DNA of 39,998 bases from a virus, in IMG/VR virus record IMGVR_UViG_3300024503_000516, positions 1 to 39,998 of that record; one strand, given 5' to 3'. This document shows positions 7,808 through 17,375 of this stretch, one piece after another. A program made the position numbers and the translations under genes. Under the pieces are notes generated by a model, which was given only the letters and a program-made list of their open reading frames with translations, did no database searches and was not told where the DNA came from. How positions within the stretch are numbered: the stretch's first letter is position 1; the number at the start of each line of letters is the position of its first letter.

Positions 7808-8181
7808 TAGATGACTCCCACCAGTTCAACTCTAACGCTGGAAATCCCAGGGCGAATATTGGTCACCTGCGGTGGCGACGAATAACGCCAAGCAGCATTG
7901 GTGCCGCTACCTGCATTTAACGCAGCACCCCTCCAGCCAGTAAGCGCCTCTGTTGGCAAGGTAAAAGTCAAAAAGGTGCCTTGTGTTTCATTGTAATGAA
8001 CAAGGAAAGCGTCGGCATTGGCATCCGTAATGTTGTCGTAACTCAGCGCCAAAGTTGGGTTTGTTCGCTGGTTGCCGTACCGGATGCGTACTTCTGCTCC
8101 AGATTGCGCAGGAAAAACCTTGACCGGCCAATCACCTGGAGCGTAATCGCGGGTTGAAGGAGCAAGCGTTGGATAGGGCAT
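7807..8181 (-). CDS. Putative minor tail protein (124 aa)
   Basis: Starts MPYPTLAPSTRDYAPGDWPV and contains EVRIRYGNQ, then a segment suited to beta-strands ending VRVELVGVI. It lies between the J-like tip protein and the small tube-like protein, sharing its end bases with both. Position and composition suggest a tail tip or distal tail component. I do not recognise a named family with confidence. Confidence 0.65.
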   Translation of the reverse strand: MPYPTLAPSTRDYAPGDWPVKVFPAQSGAEVRIRYGNQRTNPTLALSYDNITDANADAFLVHYNETQGTFLTFTLPTEALTGWRGAALNAGSGTNAAWRYSSPPQVTNIRPGISSVRVELVGVI

Positions 8182-11100
8182 TAGTCAAGGTATTCAAACA
8201 ATGACGAATCCATTACGTCCACAGCCACTTTACTGCGACCATCAGCGTCTGTCGGTACAGCCACAGCGGCGACTTCAACCAAACCATCTTCGTCAAGCGT
8301 CAACTGCTCCACCTGATAAACGCCTTTTCTGTAATTTGTGTTTTGGATGCTGATCAAAGTTGTTCCTGTATCCAAAGCAGGCGTTACAACTCCGTTTGAA
8401 ATTGTGATGGTTTGGGTAGTTACTTCTGTGCTTCCAGGAGCATAGACATATGCCTGATACGTTCCATTTGGAATCAGACTCACGCTAGTTATTGTTCCAT
8501 TTGGTGAAACGAGCGCATTGTTACCAGCACTGTATGTAGTGTCTTCCGTTAATACGCGAATGTATGATCCTGGACCAATCGAAAGCCCATCCGGAACAGT
8601 TTTGAAGTTGATAGTGTGATCAACGTGTTTTCTGACAGCAAGTAAAAACCGTGCGGTAAGCAATGCCTGTGTTTTGCTGCAACAAAATGCCGTAAGATCA
8701 TAATTTTCCGTTATCGTTGTTCCATATTTATTGGTGTTGTAACTTACGATTGAAGATAGTTCTGAGGGCAGTTCGTAAGGAATTGCATCGCGATACCGAA
8801 CAGAAATGCTCAAAGGTTCACGTTGTGCCGCCTCTAAATATGAGAGGCTGAAACTGCCTTCAATGATGTTGCCTGCGCTAAAGATTTGCTCTACAACAAC
8901 AGCATTCGTATTAATCGTGCCATCTGTATTTGTTGGCAGCGCTGGCATCATGCCAAATTTGCCGTTTTTAATAATAAAATTGCACAGTAGCAATGGCGCT
9001 TGGCTCGCCATGAACTCACGGAAGTTCTGCGGTGTCTCTAGCACAGTATTGTATTGAATTTTATTTGCACGTAAAAATGTGCCTGTTGTCCGAAGGGATT
9101 CAACATCAATAAGCGAAGAATTGACCAGGCCGCCAACACCTTGTTTTTTATTGGTGAGGAGATAGTAAACAAGATCCGTAAACTGATTGCTTGGGCCAAC
9201 GGCATCATCGTCATTCAAACGAACAACATCAATGCCTGTTTCTATCCATGCCCGCAGTTGATCAACAGTTTTAAGGCTGGTACTGGATTTGATGCTTAAA
9301 CCGATCATGCTCATATCTTCGTACTGGGCCACTGTGTCATCGGCGATCGCCTCGTTCACATAAACGATTTGATGTTCAGGGCCTTGCTCGCAAGATTTTT
9401 CAAGTTCAACGTAATGGCTGCAATCACTGACTTGACTATTCTCTTCAAAAATGCGGCCCTCTTCGTCAACGCTTACCGAAGTGACGGTTGTCCCAGCTGT
9501 TACTGAGTCAATCTTCAGTTTTACGGCAACTTCCTTGTATCCATAATGTTGGCTGTATTTTGTTCGTGTTAAAACTTGCGTATTCCACGCTGCATCATTA
9601 GCGGCCCATGAACCGGTAGACGACACAATAGTGAACGAATAACTCCCAACCCAACTCCACTTATTGCCAAAAAGCTCAATGTGCTTTGGCCCAGAAGAAG
9701 CTTCGGTTGATGTAGCTGTCAACTTAACGGTAATTGTCCTGCCAGTCCCACCATTGAAAGTAAGGTTTACGCTCTTTGTTTCGCCAGCTTGTGTGGCCGC
9801 GTCTCCTAGCGCCTGATCCATGTAGGCAACAAGAACAAAATTTGCATTGAGATTATCTGCAACAAAAGCTTCAACGGATATAGATTTAGGCTTGGATTCA
9901 GTTGTCGTTGTTTCAGAAATTGTTTTATTGGGATCAGCTACAAGCTCGGGATTGATGGCAATGGCAGATTGGGCTACCTTGTCCCCAACAATTGTCATCC
10001 TGAATTTTCCGTATGTTGTTTCAAAGTCCTCTCCAATGGTTGTGCCAACCTGTTTATTTAGCCGCCAAAAAATAGTGTCTTTTCCTTGAAAAATGGCAAT
10101 ATCGCTGCCGCTGTGGGGAATAAATCGAAACTCGTAGCGGCCGCGATTGCGTGGTCTGATACGAACATAGTTATACATGTCAACAGGAGAATTACCTGTT
10201 ACGCAAAAAATAATCGGAATTCTTGACCACGCCTGCAAAGGCTGATCGGTTTCTTTCCACTCTGGAATTGGACGCACCCATATTGAAAAACATGAAGTGC
10301 GCTCGAAATATTTATCCATTCTTGGCGTATTAAGCTGTATCTCTTTATCGTCTTTTCTTTTTAGTGTTTCTGGGCTAGGAATAGCATTGAAATTGCACAA
10401 TCCGCTAGCGCGATTCCATACCTGTGATTTAATCCCTACTTCAATGGTGTCCGCAATGCGCACCATGCGCACAGTGGCAACATCATATTGAACAAGGTTA
10501 TAGAAAGCTGCCCCACAATGTTTTGTGGGATTTTTTGCGGTGCCCTCATCTCCTCCTAGAGGCTCGGTTGATGCACGCATACCAGCAATGCCAATTTTGG
10601 CCGTGCCAGTAGTGCTTACACACTTAAGAGTTACATTGACGTTGTAACCACGTTCCCAGATTTTCTTTGGTGATGAGGCATCCCTAGAAATGACAACCCA
10701 TTGACTTGCGCCGATCATCCAACGACTGCCAACGGTTAGCAAATTGTCTGCTCTAACGCGCCATGTATCTGCGGCACTGGTTAAATCTTTTAGATTGTGG
10801 CCATACTGTTTCAACGATTTTCCGATATTCTTGTCGTTACTTACATAATCGCTAGCCGCAAAATCATTCCAGTCAAGACTATTGATACGAAATACAATTG
10901 TGTCATTTGCTTTTACATTGATTTCTGTCCGATCTTGATACTCGGTCATTTCCCCTCCAACGGGGGTATGACGAATTAAGCCCATGCGACGGCCGTAGGC
11001 GCGTCCAGTGCCGGGTTGTCCACCCAGGGGTTGATCGCCATCATCGCCTGAAATTTTTCTTCGTAACGAACGCGCTTCACGCATTCCTTCGTCATCAGAA

Positions 11101-12032
11101 CGAAGTGACTTAGGCAGACTTACGACTTCCCAGTTAAATCGAAATGCGCTGCCGTTATGAATTGGGTTGTATTGCCCAAATGTCGATTTGGCATTCGGGT
11201 TATACGCCATACAAAAACCAGCATCCAAAAAAGCATTGGCAACTGGCGCAACAAATGGGTCTGTAATACCATCAAGCTCTAACGGATCGCCTGAATCAAC
11301 GTCAATATTTGTACCAGCAATTCGATCGCTTGTTGTAATTCTATTTGACCCAGCTCTTGACTTCCAATAAACACAGTATTCTCGTGTTCCAAGGGCACTG
11401 ATTGGCGTAGTGCCAAGCCAAAGGCCTTTTAGCGTTGGGGCAGCAATTCCATATTCTCCCGTGCAATAAAGACCCTTGAAGCGTTGTTGTGTGCCCTCAG
11501 AAAAACACCTACTCCAAACAAGTGCAGGAGCAAGTACAAGACCGCCAGTTAATGTGCCATCACTATCCGTCCCCATTTTTCCAAACGGGATGGGGATAAT
11601 ATCGCCATACTCTGCCAAAGCAGAAACGCTATCAAAGGCAGATGTCTGATTAAATCGTGACGGTCCAACTTGATTTGGCAGGCGAGCACTGCGAACACGT
11701 TTGCGCTCTTCAAAAGCTCCAATATCAGGTTTTGGCGCTAATAAGGCTGAGACTGCTGTTAAGGCTACACCAACAGCCAAATTGATAAAAATTGCGGCAA
11801 CAGGTGTAATAGGACCCGCAACAATATCTGGGATATGCTCGTAGTCCGAGGGCCTAATACACGCGTTTTCTTTTACAAAACGAACAAACTTTTTGTATTC
11901 TTCCTCTGTGCAGCCAAGCGTATAAATTAAATCGATTTCATACGGAAGCAATGGTGGATCGTAAAGGCGTCCACCGGCTTCCAGTCCACGCGCTTGGTTT
12001 GCTGATTGACGAATAGAATCCCGGTTTCCCAT
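8181..12032 (-). CDS. Lambda J-like tail tip/host specificity protein
   Basis: A very large late protein (about 1283 residues from the ATG at 12032; the frame could also start at 12065). The N-terminus is polar, then residues 75-99 form a hydrophobic segment resembling the one in lambda gpI/gpJ-type tip proteins. It is followed by a basic patch and long beta-rich stretches. Its place after L- and K-like genes and before fibre genes matches lambda gene order. Tip proteins of this class form the hub of the tail and contact the host receptor. The first 106 bases overlap the NlpC/P60 gene. No ATG sits after that gene's stop, so the overlap appears real. The start is the least certain part. Confidence 0.8.
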   Translation of the reverse strand: MGNRDSIRQSANQARGLEAGGRLYDPPLLPYEIDLIYTLGCTEEEYKKFVRFVKENACIRPSDYEHIPDIVAGPITPVAAIFINLAVGVALTAVSALLAPKPDIGAFEERKRVRSARLPNQVGPSRFNQTSAFDSVSALAEYGDIIPIPFGKMGTDSDGTLTGGLVLAPALVWSRCFSEGTQQRFKGLYCTGEYGIAAPTLKGLWLGTTPISALGTREYCVYWKSRAGSNRITTSDRIAGTNIDVDSGDPLELDGITDPFVAPVANAFLDAGFCMAYNPNAKSTFGQYNPIHNGSAFRFNWEVVSLPKSLRSDDEGMREARSLRRKISGDDGDQPLGGQPGTGRAYGRRMGLIRHTPVGGEMTEYQDRTEINVKANDTIVFRINSLDWNDFAASDYVSNDKNIGKSLKQYGHNLKDLTSAADTWRVRADNLLTVGSRWMIGASQWVVISRDASSPKKIWERGYNVNVTLKCVSTTGTAKIGIAGMRASTEPLGGDEGTAKNPTKHCGAAFYNLVQYDVATVRMVRIADTIEVGIKSQVWNRASGLCNFNAIPSPETLKRKDDKEIQLNTPRMDKYFERTSCFSIWVRPIPEWKETDQPLQAWSRIPIIFCVTGNSPVDMYNYVRIRPRNRGRYEFRFIPHSGSDIAIFQGKDTIFWRLNKQVGTTIGEDFETTYGKFRMTIVGDKVAQSAIAINPELVADPNKTISETTTTESKPKSISVEAFVADNLNANFVLVAYMDQALGDAATQAGETKSVNLTFNGGTGRTITVKLTATSTEASSGPKHIELFGNKWSWVGSYSFTIVSSTGSWAANDAAWNTQVLTRTKYSQHYGYKEVAVKLKIDSVTAGTTVTSVSVDEEGRIFEENSQVSDCSHYVELEKSCEQGPEHQIVYVNEAIADDTVAQYEDMSMIGLSIKSSTSLKTVDQLRAWIETGIDVVRLNDDDAVGPSNQFTDLVYYLLTNKKQGVGGLVNSSLIDVESLRTTGTFLRANKIQYNTVLETPQNFREFMASQAPLLLCNFIIKNGKFGMMPALPTNTDGTINTNAVVVEQIFSAGNIIEGSFSLSYLEAAQREPLSISVRYRDAIPYELPSELSSIVSYNTNKYGTTITENYDLTAFCCSKTQALLTARFLLAVRKHVDHTINFKTVPDGLSIGPGSYIRVLTEDTTYSAGNNALVSPNGTITSVSLIPNGTYQAYVYAPGSTEVTTQTITISNGVVTPALDTGTTLISIQNTNYRKGVYQVEQLTLDEDGLVEVAAVAVPTDADGRSKVAVDVMDSSLFEYLD

Positions 12033-12289
12033 GTTACGCCAAACGCAGGCCGCTGATCGTGCCAAGCGGCAATGTCGCCATTGTAGACGGGGTGCGCAAC
12101 CTGATCTGTGTAACGCTGAAGTTCTTCCAAAATAGCGCTTTTTGACATTCGATACCAGCGACGATCACAGTCGGGCGCATCAAACCCCATGTTGCGCAAC
12201 GCTTGTAGTACAAGATGGATGCAGTCAATCTCGCCATTGCTGCCATCTGCGCCAAGGCGATATTTCAGACCTATTAGGTTTTCACACAC
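11927..12289 (-). CDS. NlpC/P60-like tail hydrolase (lambda K-like)
   Basis: The product carries KYRLGADG followed by DCIHLVLQAL, where the Cys fits the nucleophile of NlpC/P60 cysteine peptidases. A His in GDIAAWHD is a candidate second catalytic residue. In lambda-type phages this protein sits at the tail tip and cuts peptide cross-links of peptidoglycan during DNA entry. I favour the GTG at 12289, which overlaps the end of the L-like gene; a TTG at 12319 is the alternative. Order L-K-J supports the call. Confidence 0.7.
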   Translation of the reverse strand: MCENLIGLKYRLGADGSNGEIDCIHLVLQALRNMGFDAPDCDRRWYRMSKSAILEELQRYTDQVAHPVYNGDIAAWHDQRPAFGVTWETGILFVNQQTKRVDWKPVDAFTIHHCFRMKSI

Positions 12290-12743
12290 GAACCTGGCCC
12301 GTGATAGGAAGATTACCAACCAAATTACGCAACAACCTGCGGTTTGGGATCGAAGCCTTAACAGAATCCATAACAGTGTTGAGTCTTAACTCAATCCGCT
12401 CTGGCGACCACCCACCATTGGCAACAGTGCCGACATATTCGTATAGAACTCGGGAAACGGTTCTTGTTTCTGGATTCACAAGACAAACACTGATTTCGCC
12501 TAACCAACGTTCAGCGATAGCTTGTTCCGCCCATGCTCGCGCCAAATTTGATTGGGTAAGGATGATTGAGGCATCCAAGTTATCTCCTGTGAGGCTGGCA
12601 GTTGCCCCGGAAAAACCAAACGGTATAAATGCGAAAGTCTGTTCAAGATATGTAACATCTGTGCTAACAGCAAAATTTTGAAAACGGTAAATAGTGCCGT
12701 TTTGGGCGGTTGCTTCTAGTAAATGCCCCAGGTTGAATTCCAT
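12282..12743 (-). CDS. Minor tail protein, lambda L-like (153 aa)
   Basis: Beta-rich protein with YRFQNFAVSTDVTYLEQTF near the start, then FSGATASLTGDN and a Trp-containing segment ending in LPITGQVRV. Lambda gpL-type proteins form part of the distal tail tip between the tape measure end and the J hub. The gene follows the tape measure directly, with a one-base overlap, and precedes the NlpC/P60 gene, which is the expected order. A DUF1833-type relationship is possible. Confidence 0.7.
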   Translation of the reverse strand: MEFNLGHLLEATAQNGTIYRFQNFAVSTDVTYLEQTFAFIPFGFSGATASLTGDNLDASIILTQSNLARAWAEQAIAERWLGEISVCLVNPETRTVSRVLYEYVGTVANGGWSPERIELRLNTVMDSVKASIPNRRLLRNLVGNLPITGQVRV

Positions 12744-15112
12744 TAGATTCCAATCCTGCTACGAGTATTTGGTGATTGTTGCAGACGAAGTAGTGTACGG
12801 CGTTCACCTTCGAGAGCGCCCTTAGTTGCAGCCTGCTGCATTCCGCGCTGGAATTGGTCTGCAGTGACGTAATCCACGCTGTTGATGCGTTCGATGCTGT
12901 AGCGCACGTCGATTGGCTCCATTGTGGCGGCACCAGCGCCGGTTTCGCCAGCCTGTGTCCCGCCTTTGCCTGGGATGACAGCAGCACCACGAGCACCAGC
13001 CGCATAACGACCCATTGCGGTACGCATCTTGCTGGCGGGAATAACGTATTCGGGCTCACCACCTTCGCCAATAAGTGCACGAGTTGGTCCTGTGACAAAA
13101 CCGCCTTCCGCAAAAAAGCTAGGCGCACCGGCACCAAACATTGATGCTCCGCCACCAACGCCAGCGGCAGGCATCGTTACGGGCCCTTGCCCACTAAACA
13201 TCCCAGCGCCACCGCCGCCACCACCAAACAAGCCCAGCAATTGCTTAAAGGCAAACATGACAACCATCTGAGCAATGATCTCCGTTGCCATTTGAACGAA
13301 AGCATCGCCAATACCTTTGAAGAAATCAGCCAATACTTGTTTTGTTGACTGAGCACCGGTGATGATTGATTGAAACGCGCTGCTGAATGCGCTGCCAATA
13401 CCTTGGGCACCAGTTATCGCCATATTGACGGGATCAATCAACTCTTCAAAACGCTTTTTCAGTTCTTCTGTTTTCTTGGTGGCATCATCTACCGGACCAA
13501 GATTGATATCAGTTCTAAATGCACCGGCACCACCGCGCAACGGCTCCCCAAAGGTCAAACCAGCACGCTTACCAAATTCTTCAATTTGCTTTTTCAGCTC
13601 TTCGGTTTGAAGCTTGAGCGTGTCAAGTCGTTTAATTTCTTTGTTCAGAGTGGTCAGATTGACCCGTTGCTCCGCATTTTTTAGTTCGCCAATTTGCTTG
13701 GCACGATCTTCAAAGTCAAATTGAATTTGTAGTCTTTTTCGCTCAATCTCTGAACTTGTATCGAGCAAAATCACTTGGCGCTTGAATTCAGTGCCCAAGC
13801 GATCGCCTAACTCAAGAGATTGCTCAATTTCTTTTTTCAGTCTTTCCGCTGCTCGTTCTGCATCAGTTTTTCCTTTTGCCTTTTTTCCGTCTGTGGCGCC
13901 AGAGGAAATGAAAGTGGCCGGTAGATCTGGTGTTGATACTTCGGCAGGTGTCTCCATGCGCTGAAGACGATTTTGCATTAACTGCAACAAAACATCAGTG
14001 ACAGGCTGGCGCCGTTGCCTGGCAAGAAAAGCTGCTTCAGCCTTGAGCCCAGTCAGCCCCGTACCAAACGCTCCACTTGTGCCTTTGAACAACTCACCGG
14101 CACCAGACATGCCACCAAGTCCCGCCAAAGGCAAGCGGCCGCCTTTAATTGCTACAGCAGCAGCGGTTGCCCCGGGCCTTGTTGCCGCATTAATAACATC
14201 TGTAATTGTTCCAATTGTCTGGGCAGCAATTCCGCCAATTCCCCTAATGATTGGACCTAGCGATATAAGTAGTTCACGCAATCCCTTCATCGCGTCAACA
14301 ATTGTCGGTATCAGATCTTGGGTCGCTGCTACCTGAAAATTCTCAAACTCATTCTGTAGATTTTTAACCGCCTGAGCGGGTCCGTTCATTGCAGCCGCAA
14401 GTTCATCAGCACCTTCTGTGCCCGCACGTTTCAATGCACGGATAACAACGTCAGACGTAATTTCGCCTTGTTCGGCAAGTTTCCTGATTTCGCTAACCGG
14501 CTTGCCAAGCTCCTTGGTTAATGCAATAACCAATCCGGGCGCTTGTTCAAGAACAGAATTAAGTTCCTGTCCTCTTAAAACACCAGAACCAAGAGCTTGT
14601 GTTAATTGCAGCAAAGCTCCGGCACTTTCTGCGGTTGTAGCACCGCTTACTTTTGCGGCAGTATTAAAGCCAACAAAAGCAGCGTTAATATCTTCAAGGC
14701 TGACATTGAGTGGACGCAGCCGCCCGTACAGCTGAGCAAATTGTTGGTTACTTTCGCTGGCGCTTAAGCCAAATGTTCTTCCAGATTGCGCCGCTAATTC
14801 CTGCGCTCTCGCAACTTCGCCATAACCTTTTGCTAAAAACGTGAGCCGACGTACTGATTCTTCGCGTTGGATGCCAGCCTGAACAGCCTGTTGTGCCGTT
14901 CTTAAGCCAAGATATGCTGCTGATAATCGACCTAATACGCCGATCAGCTCAGACGCAGAGCTACTCGCGGCTCGAAAAGGCTTGGCACCTGAAGCGCCGC
15001 CAATATCCTCTAATGCTCTTTGCGCTTGTTGAGCTGCTTGCTGAACCTCACGCAGCTTCTGAGTTGCGCCACGGCTATCAACATTGATGGCAACGTTGGC
15101 GACGACAGACAC
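12743..15112 (-). CDS. Tape measure protein (789 aa)
   Basis: The N-terminal 60 residues are helical and Gln/Ala-rich. Residues 55-250 carry a tape-measure domain with QAVQAGIQREESVRRLTF, AQSGRTFGLSASE, and ELNSVLEQAPGLVIALTKEL. A long coiled coil follows at about 410-530, then a hydrophobic Phe/Met/Gly region at 620-670. The C-terminal GGFVTGPTRALIGEGGEPEY segment is typical of many tape measures. The protein sets tail length and passes into the host membrane during DNA injection. Its size predicts a moderate-length tail. Confidence 0.95.
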   Translation of the reverse strand: MSVVANVAINVDSRGATQKLREVQQAAQQAQRALEDIGGASGAKPFRAASSSASELIGVLGRLSAAYLGLRTAQQAVQAGIQREESVRRLTFLAKGYGEVARAQELAAQSGRTFGLSASESNQQFAQLYGRLRPLNVSLEDINAAFVGFNTAAKVSGATTAESAGALLQLTQALGSGVLRGQELNSVLEQAPGLVIALTKELGKPVSEIRKLAEQGEITSDVVIRALKRAGTEGADELAAAMNGPAQAVKNLQNEFENFQVAATQDLIPTIVDAMKGLRELLISLGPIIRGIGGIAAQTIGTITDVINAATRPGATAAAVAIKGGRLPLAGLGGMSGAGELFKGTSGAFGTGLTGLKAEAAFLARQRRQPVTDVLLQLMQNRLQRMETPAEVSTPDLPATFISSGATDGKKAKGKTDAERAAERLKKEIEQSLELGDRLGTEFKRQVILLDTSSEIERKRLQIQFDFEDRAKQIGELKNAEQRVNLTTLNKEIKRLDTLKLQTEELKKQIEEFGKRAGLTFGEPLRGGAGAFRTDINLGPVDDATKKTEELKKRFEELIDPVNMAITGAQGIGSAFSSAFQSIITGAQSTKQVLADFFKGIGDAFVQMATEIIAQMVVMFAFKQLLGLFGGGGGGAGMFSGQGPVTMPAAGVGGGASMFGAGAPSFFAEGGFVTGPTRALIGEGGEPEYVIPASKMRTAMGRYAAGARGAAVIPGKGGTQAGETGAGAATMEPIDVRYSIERINSVDYVTADQFQRGMQQAATKGALEGERRTLLRLQQSPNTRSRIGI

Positions 15113-15138
15113 GGCACAACCCTTTTGCTATCAGCAGT

Positions 15139-15324
15139 CTACCGGCGTCGCTTCATCTGACGTTCTTGCTCTTCGTTTTGCAGCTCAAAATAACTAGACC
15201 AAATCAACAGTTCTTCTAGCGTCACCTCCTGATTCAGGCGAGCCAATGTATATCCCAACTCCTTGGCGACCCCAAGCTGCAGCAACAGCAGGTTGTCTTT
15301 TTTTAGCTCAGCCTTTACGGCTTT
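15139..15324 (-). CDS. Tail assembly chaperone T-like extension, reached by frameshift
   Basis: After the 119-residue G-like frame, an open frame without its own good start runs to TAG at 15141-15139. Its translation (KAELKKDNLLLLQLG, then ELLIWSSYFELQNEEQE) has the Leu-rich, Glu-rich end typical of lambda T-type chaperone domains. The frames overlap between the TGA at about 15329 and the G stop at 15308. Within that stretch, ATG-AAAA-G offers a +1 slip of Lys-tRNA from AAA to AAA. The fusion would be about 175 residues. A -2 shift is formally equivalent. Confidence 0.7.
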   Translation of the reverse strand, partial: KAVKAELKKDNLLLLQLGVAKELGYTLARLNQEVTLEELLIWSSYFELQNEEQERQMKRRR

Positions 15325-15667
15325 TCATGTCTAGGTCTTTTTCTTCCTCAGGATTCGTGATGATCGCCAGCATCAAAGCCTGCAGGTCGGCATCCATCAC
15401 TTCGTTCTTCAGCTCGGCAATCTCACCGGCCTGAAACAGGCGCTGCCCGGCATCGTCAACAGCCTTTGTCACCAGTAGGTTCAGCGCAAAACCATTTGGA
15501 TCATCACCGCCAGGCATCTTCTGCGCACGCTCGCGCTCGGCCATCGTCAACGGGGCGCTGTAAAACTCAAACACGTCGCCGTTTGCCAAGGTCACCACAC
15601 GCTTCACGGGCGTCAGATTGGCGGCCTTTTTCAGGCGGGCAAGAGCTGACGATGCGGGTGCGGGCAT
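15308..15667 (-). CDS. Tail assembly chaperone, lambda G-like (119 aa)
   Basis: Begins MPAPASSALARLKKAANLTP and continues as a small alpha/beta protein with a helical Asp/Glu/Leu-rich end (ALMLAIITNPEEEKDLDM). It lies between the tail tube and tape measure genes, where siphophages encode the chaperone pair that coats the tape measure during tail assembly. A second frame after its stop provides the longer fusion form. No membrane or catalytic features are seen, as expected. Confidence 0.8.
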   Translation of the reverse strand: MPAPASSALARLKKAANLTPVKRVVTLANGDVFEFYSAPLTMAERERAQKMPGGDDPNGFALNLLVTKAVDDAGQRLFQAGEIAELKNEVMDADLQALMLAIITNPEEEKDLDMKSRKG

Positions 15668-15698
15668 AAAAATCAGGTGCTTGTTATCACTTTAGACA

Positions 15699-15728
15699 CA
15701 AAAAAGCCCCCGGTGCAACCCAGGGGCC
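15699..15728 (-). terminator. Rho-independent terminator after tail tube gene
   Basis: On the leftward strand a stem GCCCCTGG/CCGGGGGC (one wobble pair) with a GTTGCA loop is followed by six T. It sits between the tail tube and chaperone genes, so it should lower transcription of the tape measure relative to the tube. Confidence 0.85.
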
Positions 15729-15753
15729 GATCTGAACATTCCTCGCAAGCCTA

Positions 15754-16512
15754 TCAGGCGGAGGTGCTGAAATCGAAGGTCGGCACGCCAGCAGGGCGGA
15801 AGGTGATTTCAACCTGTTGAGCGTCGTCGGGGTTGACGTTCAGGCTTGCGGTCAGCAGCACAGCATCCATGGCAATGGAGCGACTGAGGGCCTCAGAGCT
15901 TTGCTTGTCGGTGTACAGCTTGAAGGCACAACCAACTTGCTGACGCTGCAGCACGTCTTCCACCATGCGGTTAGACAGGGCGCTGTCTTCGTTGGTGACG
16001 TACACAGTGGCAGTGCCAGTGCCATCAGCGAAACCGGGGATATAAGCACGGAAAGGTGCGTACTGCCCAGCGGTTTGACCGATGGTTGTAACATCAATTT
16101 CCGAACGTGAAATTTCAAAGCCCCAGGACTGAACTTGGCCCACGGCGGCATAATCGGCGTAATACACCTCAAACTCGTTAGGTGCAGCAGCAGTGCCATC
16201 ATCAGTGATGTTGACAGCAGCACCGCCAGCAGAAGCGGAAACCTGCAGAGCACCAGAGCTGGCGGTGTAGGCAATTACGTAATAGGTAGTACCAGCAGAA
16301 AGGCCAGCGGGCAGGGTGCCAGTGCCAGCTTCGCCAGTCTGGCTATTAACAACACGGAACTTGACGGGATCGCCAACCTTGAAATTCAGGTAAGGCTCAA
16401 CCGTGATGGTTTCAGTAGAAGTATTCACACCAGACTCACCGAAAGTTCCGGTGGTTCCAGCGGGCTTGTAGTAAAGGGCGCCGGACGTACCGGACAGAAC
16501 AGTGACAGCCAT
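15754..16512 (-). CDS. Major tail tube protein (252 aa)
   Basis: Beta-rich protein with a SWGFEISRSEIDVTTIGQ segment in the middle and an EITFRPAG end, both typical of siphophage tail tube proteins. In that family the former lies at the ring interface. Residues 30-115 look like an inserted domain rich in Gly, Ala and Thr, perhaps surface-exposed. The protein stacks in rings to build the tail. It is followed by a strong terminator, in keeping with high expression. Confidence 0.88.
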   Translation of the reverse strand: MAVTVLSGTSGALYYKPAGTTGTFGESGVNTSTETITVEPYLNFKVGDPVKFRVVNSQTGEAGTGTLPAGLSAGTTYYVIAYTASSGALQVSASAGGAAVNITDDGTAAAPNEFEVYYADYAAVGQVQSWGFEISRSEIDVTTIGQTAGQYAPFRAYIPGFADGTGTATVYVTNEDSALSNRMVEDVLQRQQVGCAFKLYTDKQSSEALSRSIAMDAVLLTASLNVNPDDAQQVEITFRPAGVPTFDFSTSA

Positions 16513-16541
16513 TGTTGTGAACGGTATTGGCTGATCAGATT

Positions 16542-16973
16542 CTAGCTTTGCTCATAAGCTTCAAAAGTTATGACGACCTGCGTTTGCGAAAACCCTTCCG
16601 GTGACGATGGTTCAATGGTGCGCGGACCATTTGCGGCGTCAAACTTTATATTTTCAAGCTGCAAACGTGAAAATAGGGTGATGCAACGCTGAGCAATCGT
16701 CAGGCCAGCACCAGGACCACCACCACGCGGAGCAAAGATGTTGAACACAAGAGTGCCGTTACGACGATCAAAGCCTGCACCAGTGCCACGCGATGACGTT
16801 GTAAGGATCGTCATGTAGGCAGAGTCACCCCAGATAATGCTGGTTTGAATCCAGCTTGCGTTGTTCGGCGGCGTAAAAGGGACGTTCTGATAGGCAACCT
16901 GAATAGCAGGCGAAGCGGCAAACTCCGTTGCGATCCGATTTTCGATGTAGGCGCGGACGGTGTTAAGGCTCAT
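16542..16973 (-). CDS. Tail terminator, DUF4128-like (143 aa)
   Basis: Starts MSLNTVRAYIENRIATEF and contains IQTSIIWGDSAYM and an R-x-G-TLVFNIFAPRGGG segment, then a hydrophobic end (VVITFEAYEQ). This pattern fits the tail terminator/completion family often annotated DUF4128, which caps the tail tube and joins it to the head. The gene lies just before the tube gene and its ATG overlaps the end of the gp10-like gene. Confidence 0.75.
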   Translation of the reverse strand: MSLNTVRAYIENRIATEFAASPAIQVAYQNVPFTPPNNASWIQTSIIWGDSAYMTILTTSSRGTGAGFDRRNGTLVFNIFAPRGGGPGAGLTIAQRCITLFSRLQLENIKFDAANGPRTIEPSSPEGFSQTQVVITFEAYEQS

Positions 16974-17374
16974 GATGATCGACCAATCCGGTCCGCTTCG
17001 GCGTTGACGTAAGTCTGAACGTCTTTGGCAATCGAATCAACCCAGCCGTCTTCCGCCTGTTTGCTGTGCCCCCGTGCAAGGGGTTCGGCGTAAATCAGGT
17101 TGTTGTGAATGCTGTAAACATTCCCGATACGCTCGTTGCCAAGGCTGTAATTGACTGCAGTTGGCGCCGGGTTACTTGGATACTCGCCCTCTGGCTGCCC
17201 TTTTGAAGGTGCTGCGTTTTCGCCAATCGCCCAACTAGCACGAAAGCGACCTGTATCTACAGGGCTGGCAAGCTTCAATCGTTGATCAGCGGTCAACACA
17301 GCGGCTTTAACCAACAGATTTAACTGACGTTCCGCGTAATCACCGATCTCACCAACCCTGATGGTGCGTGCCAT
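16970..17374 (-). CDS. HK97 gp10-like neck/tail completion protein (134 aa)
   Basis: The N-terminal half is helical and is followed by SPVDTGRFRASWAIGEN, a signature of the gp10-like family (DTG.F..SW). A later stretch with NSIHNNLIYAEPLARGHS-type residues (IHNNLIYAEPLARG) is also characteristic. These proteins act at the head-tail interface. The gene overlaps its downstream neighbour by four bases. Confidence 0.82.
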   Translation of the reverse strand: MARTIRVGEIGDYAERQLNLLVKAAVLTADQRLKLASPVDTGRFRASWAIGENAAPSKGQPEGEYPSNPAPTAVNYSLGNERIGNVYSIHNNLIYAEPLARGHSKQAEDGWVDSIAKDVQTYVNAEADRIGRSS

Positions 17375-17375
17375 G

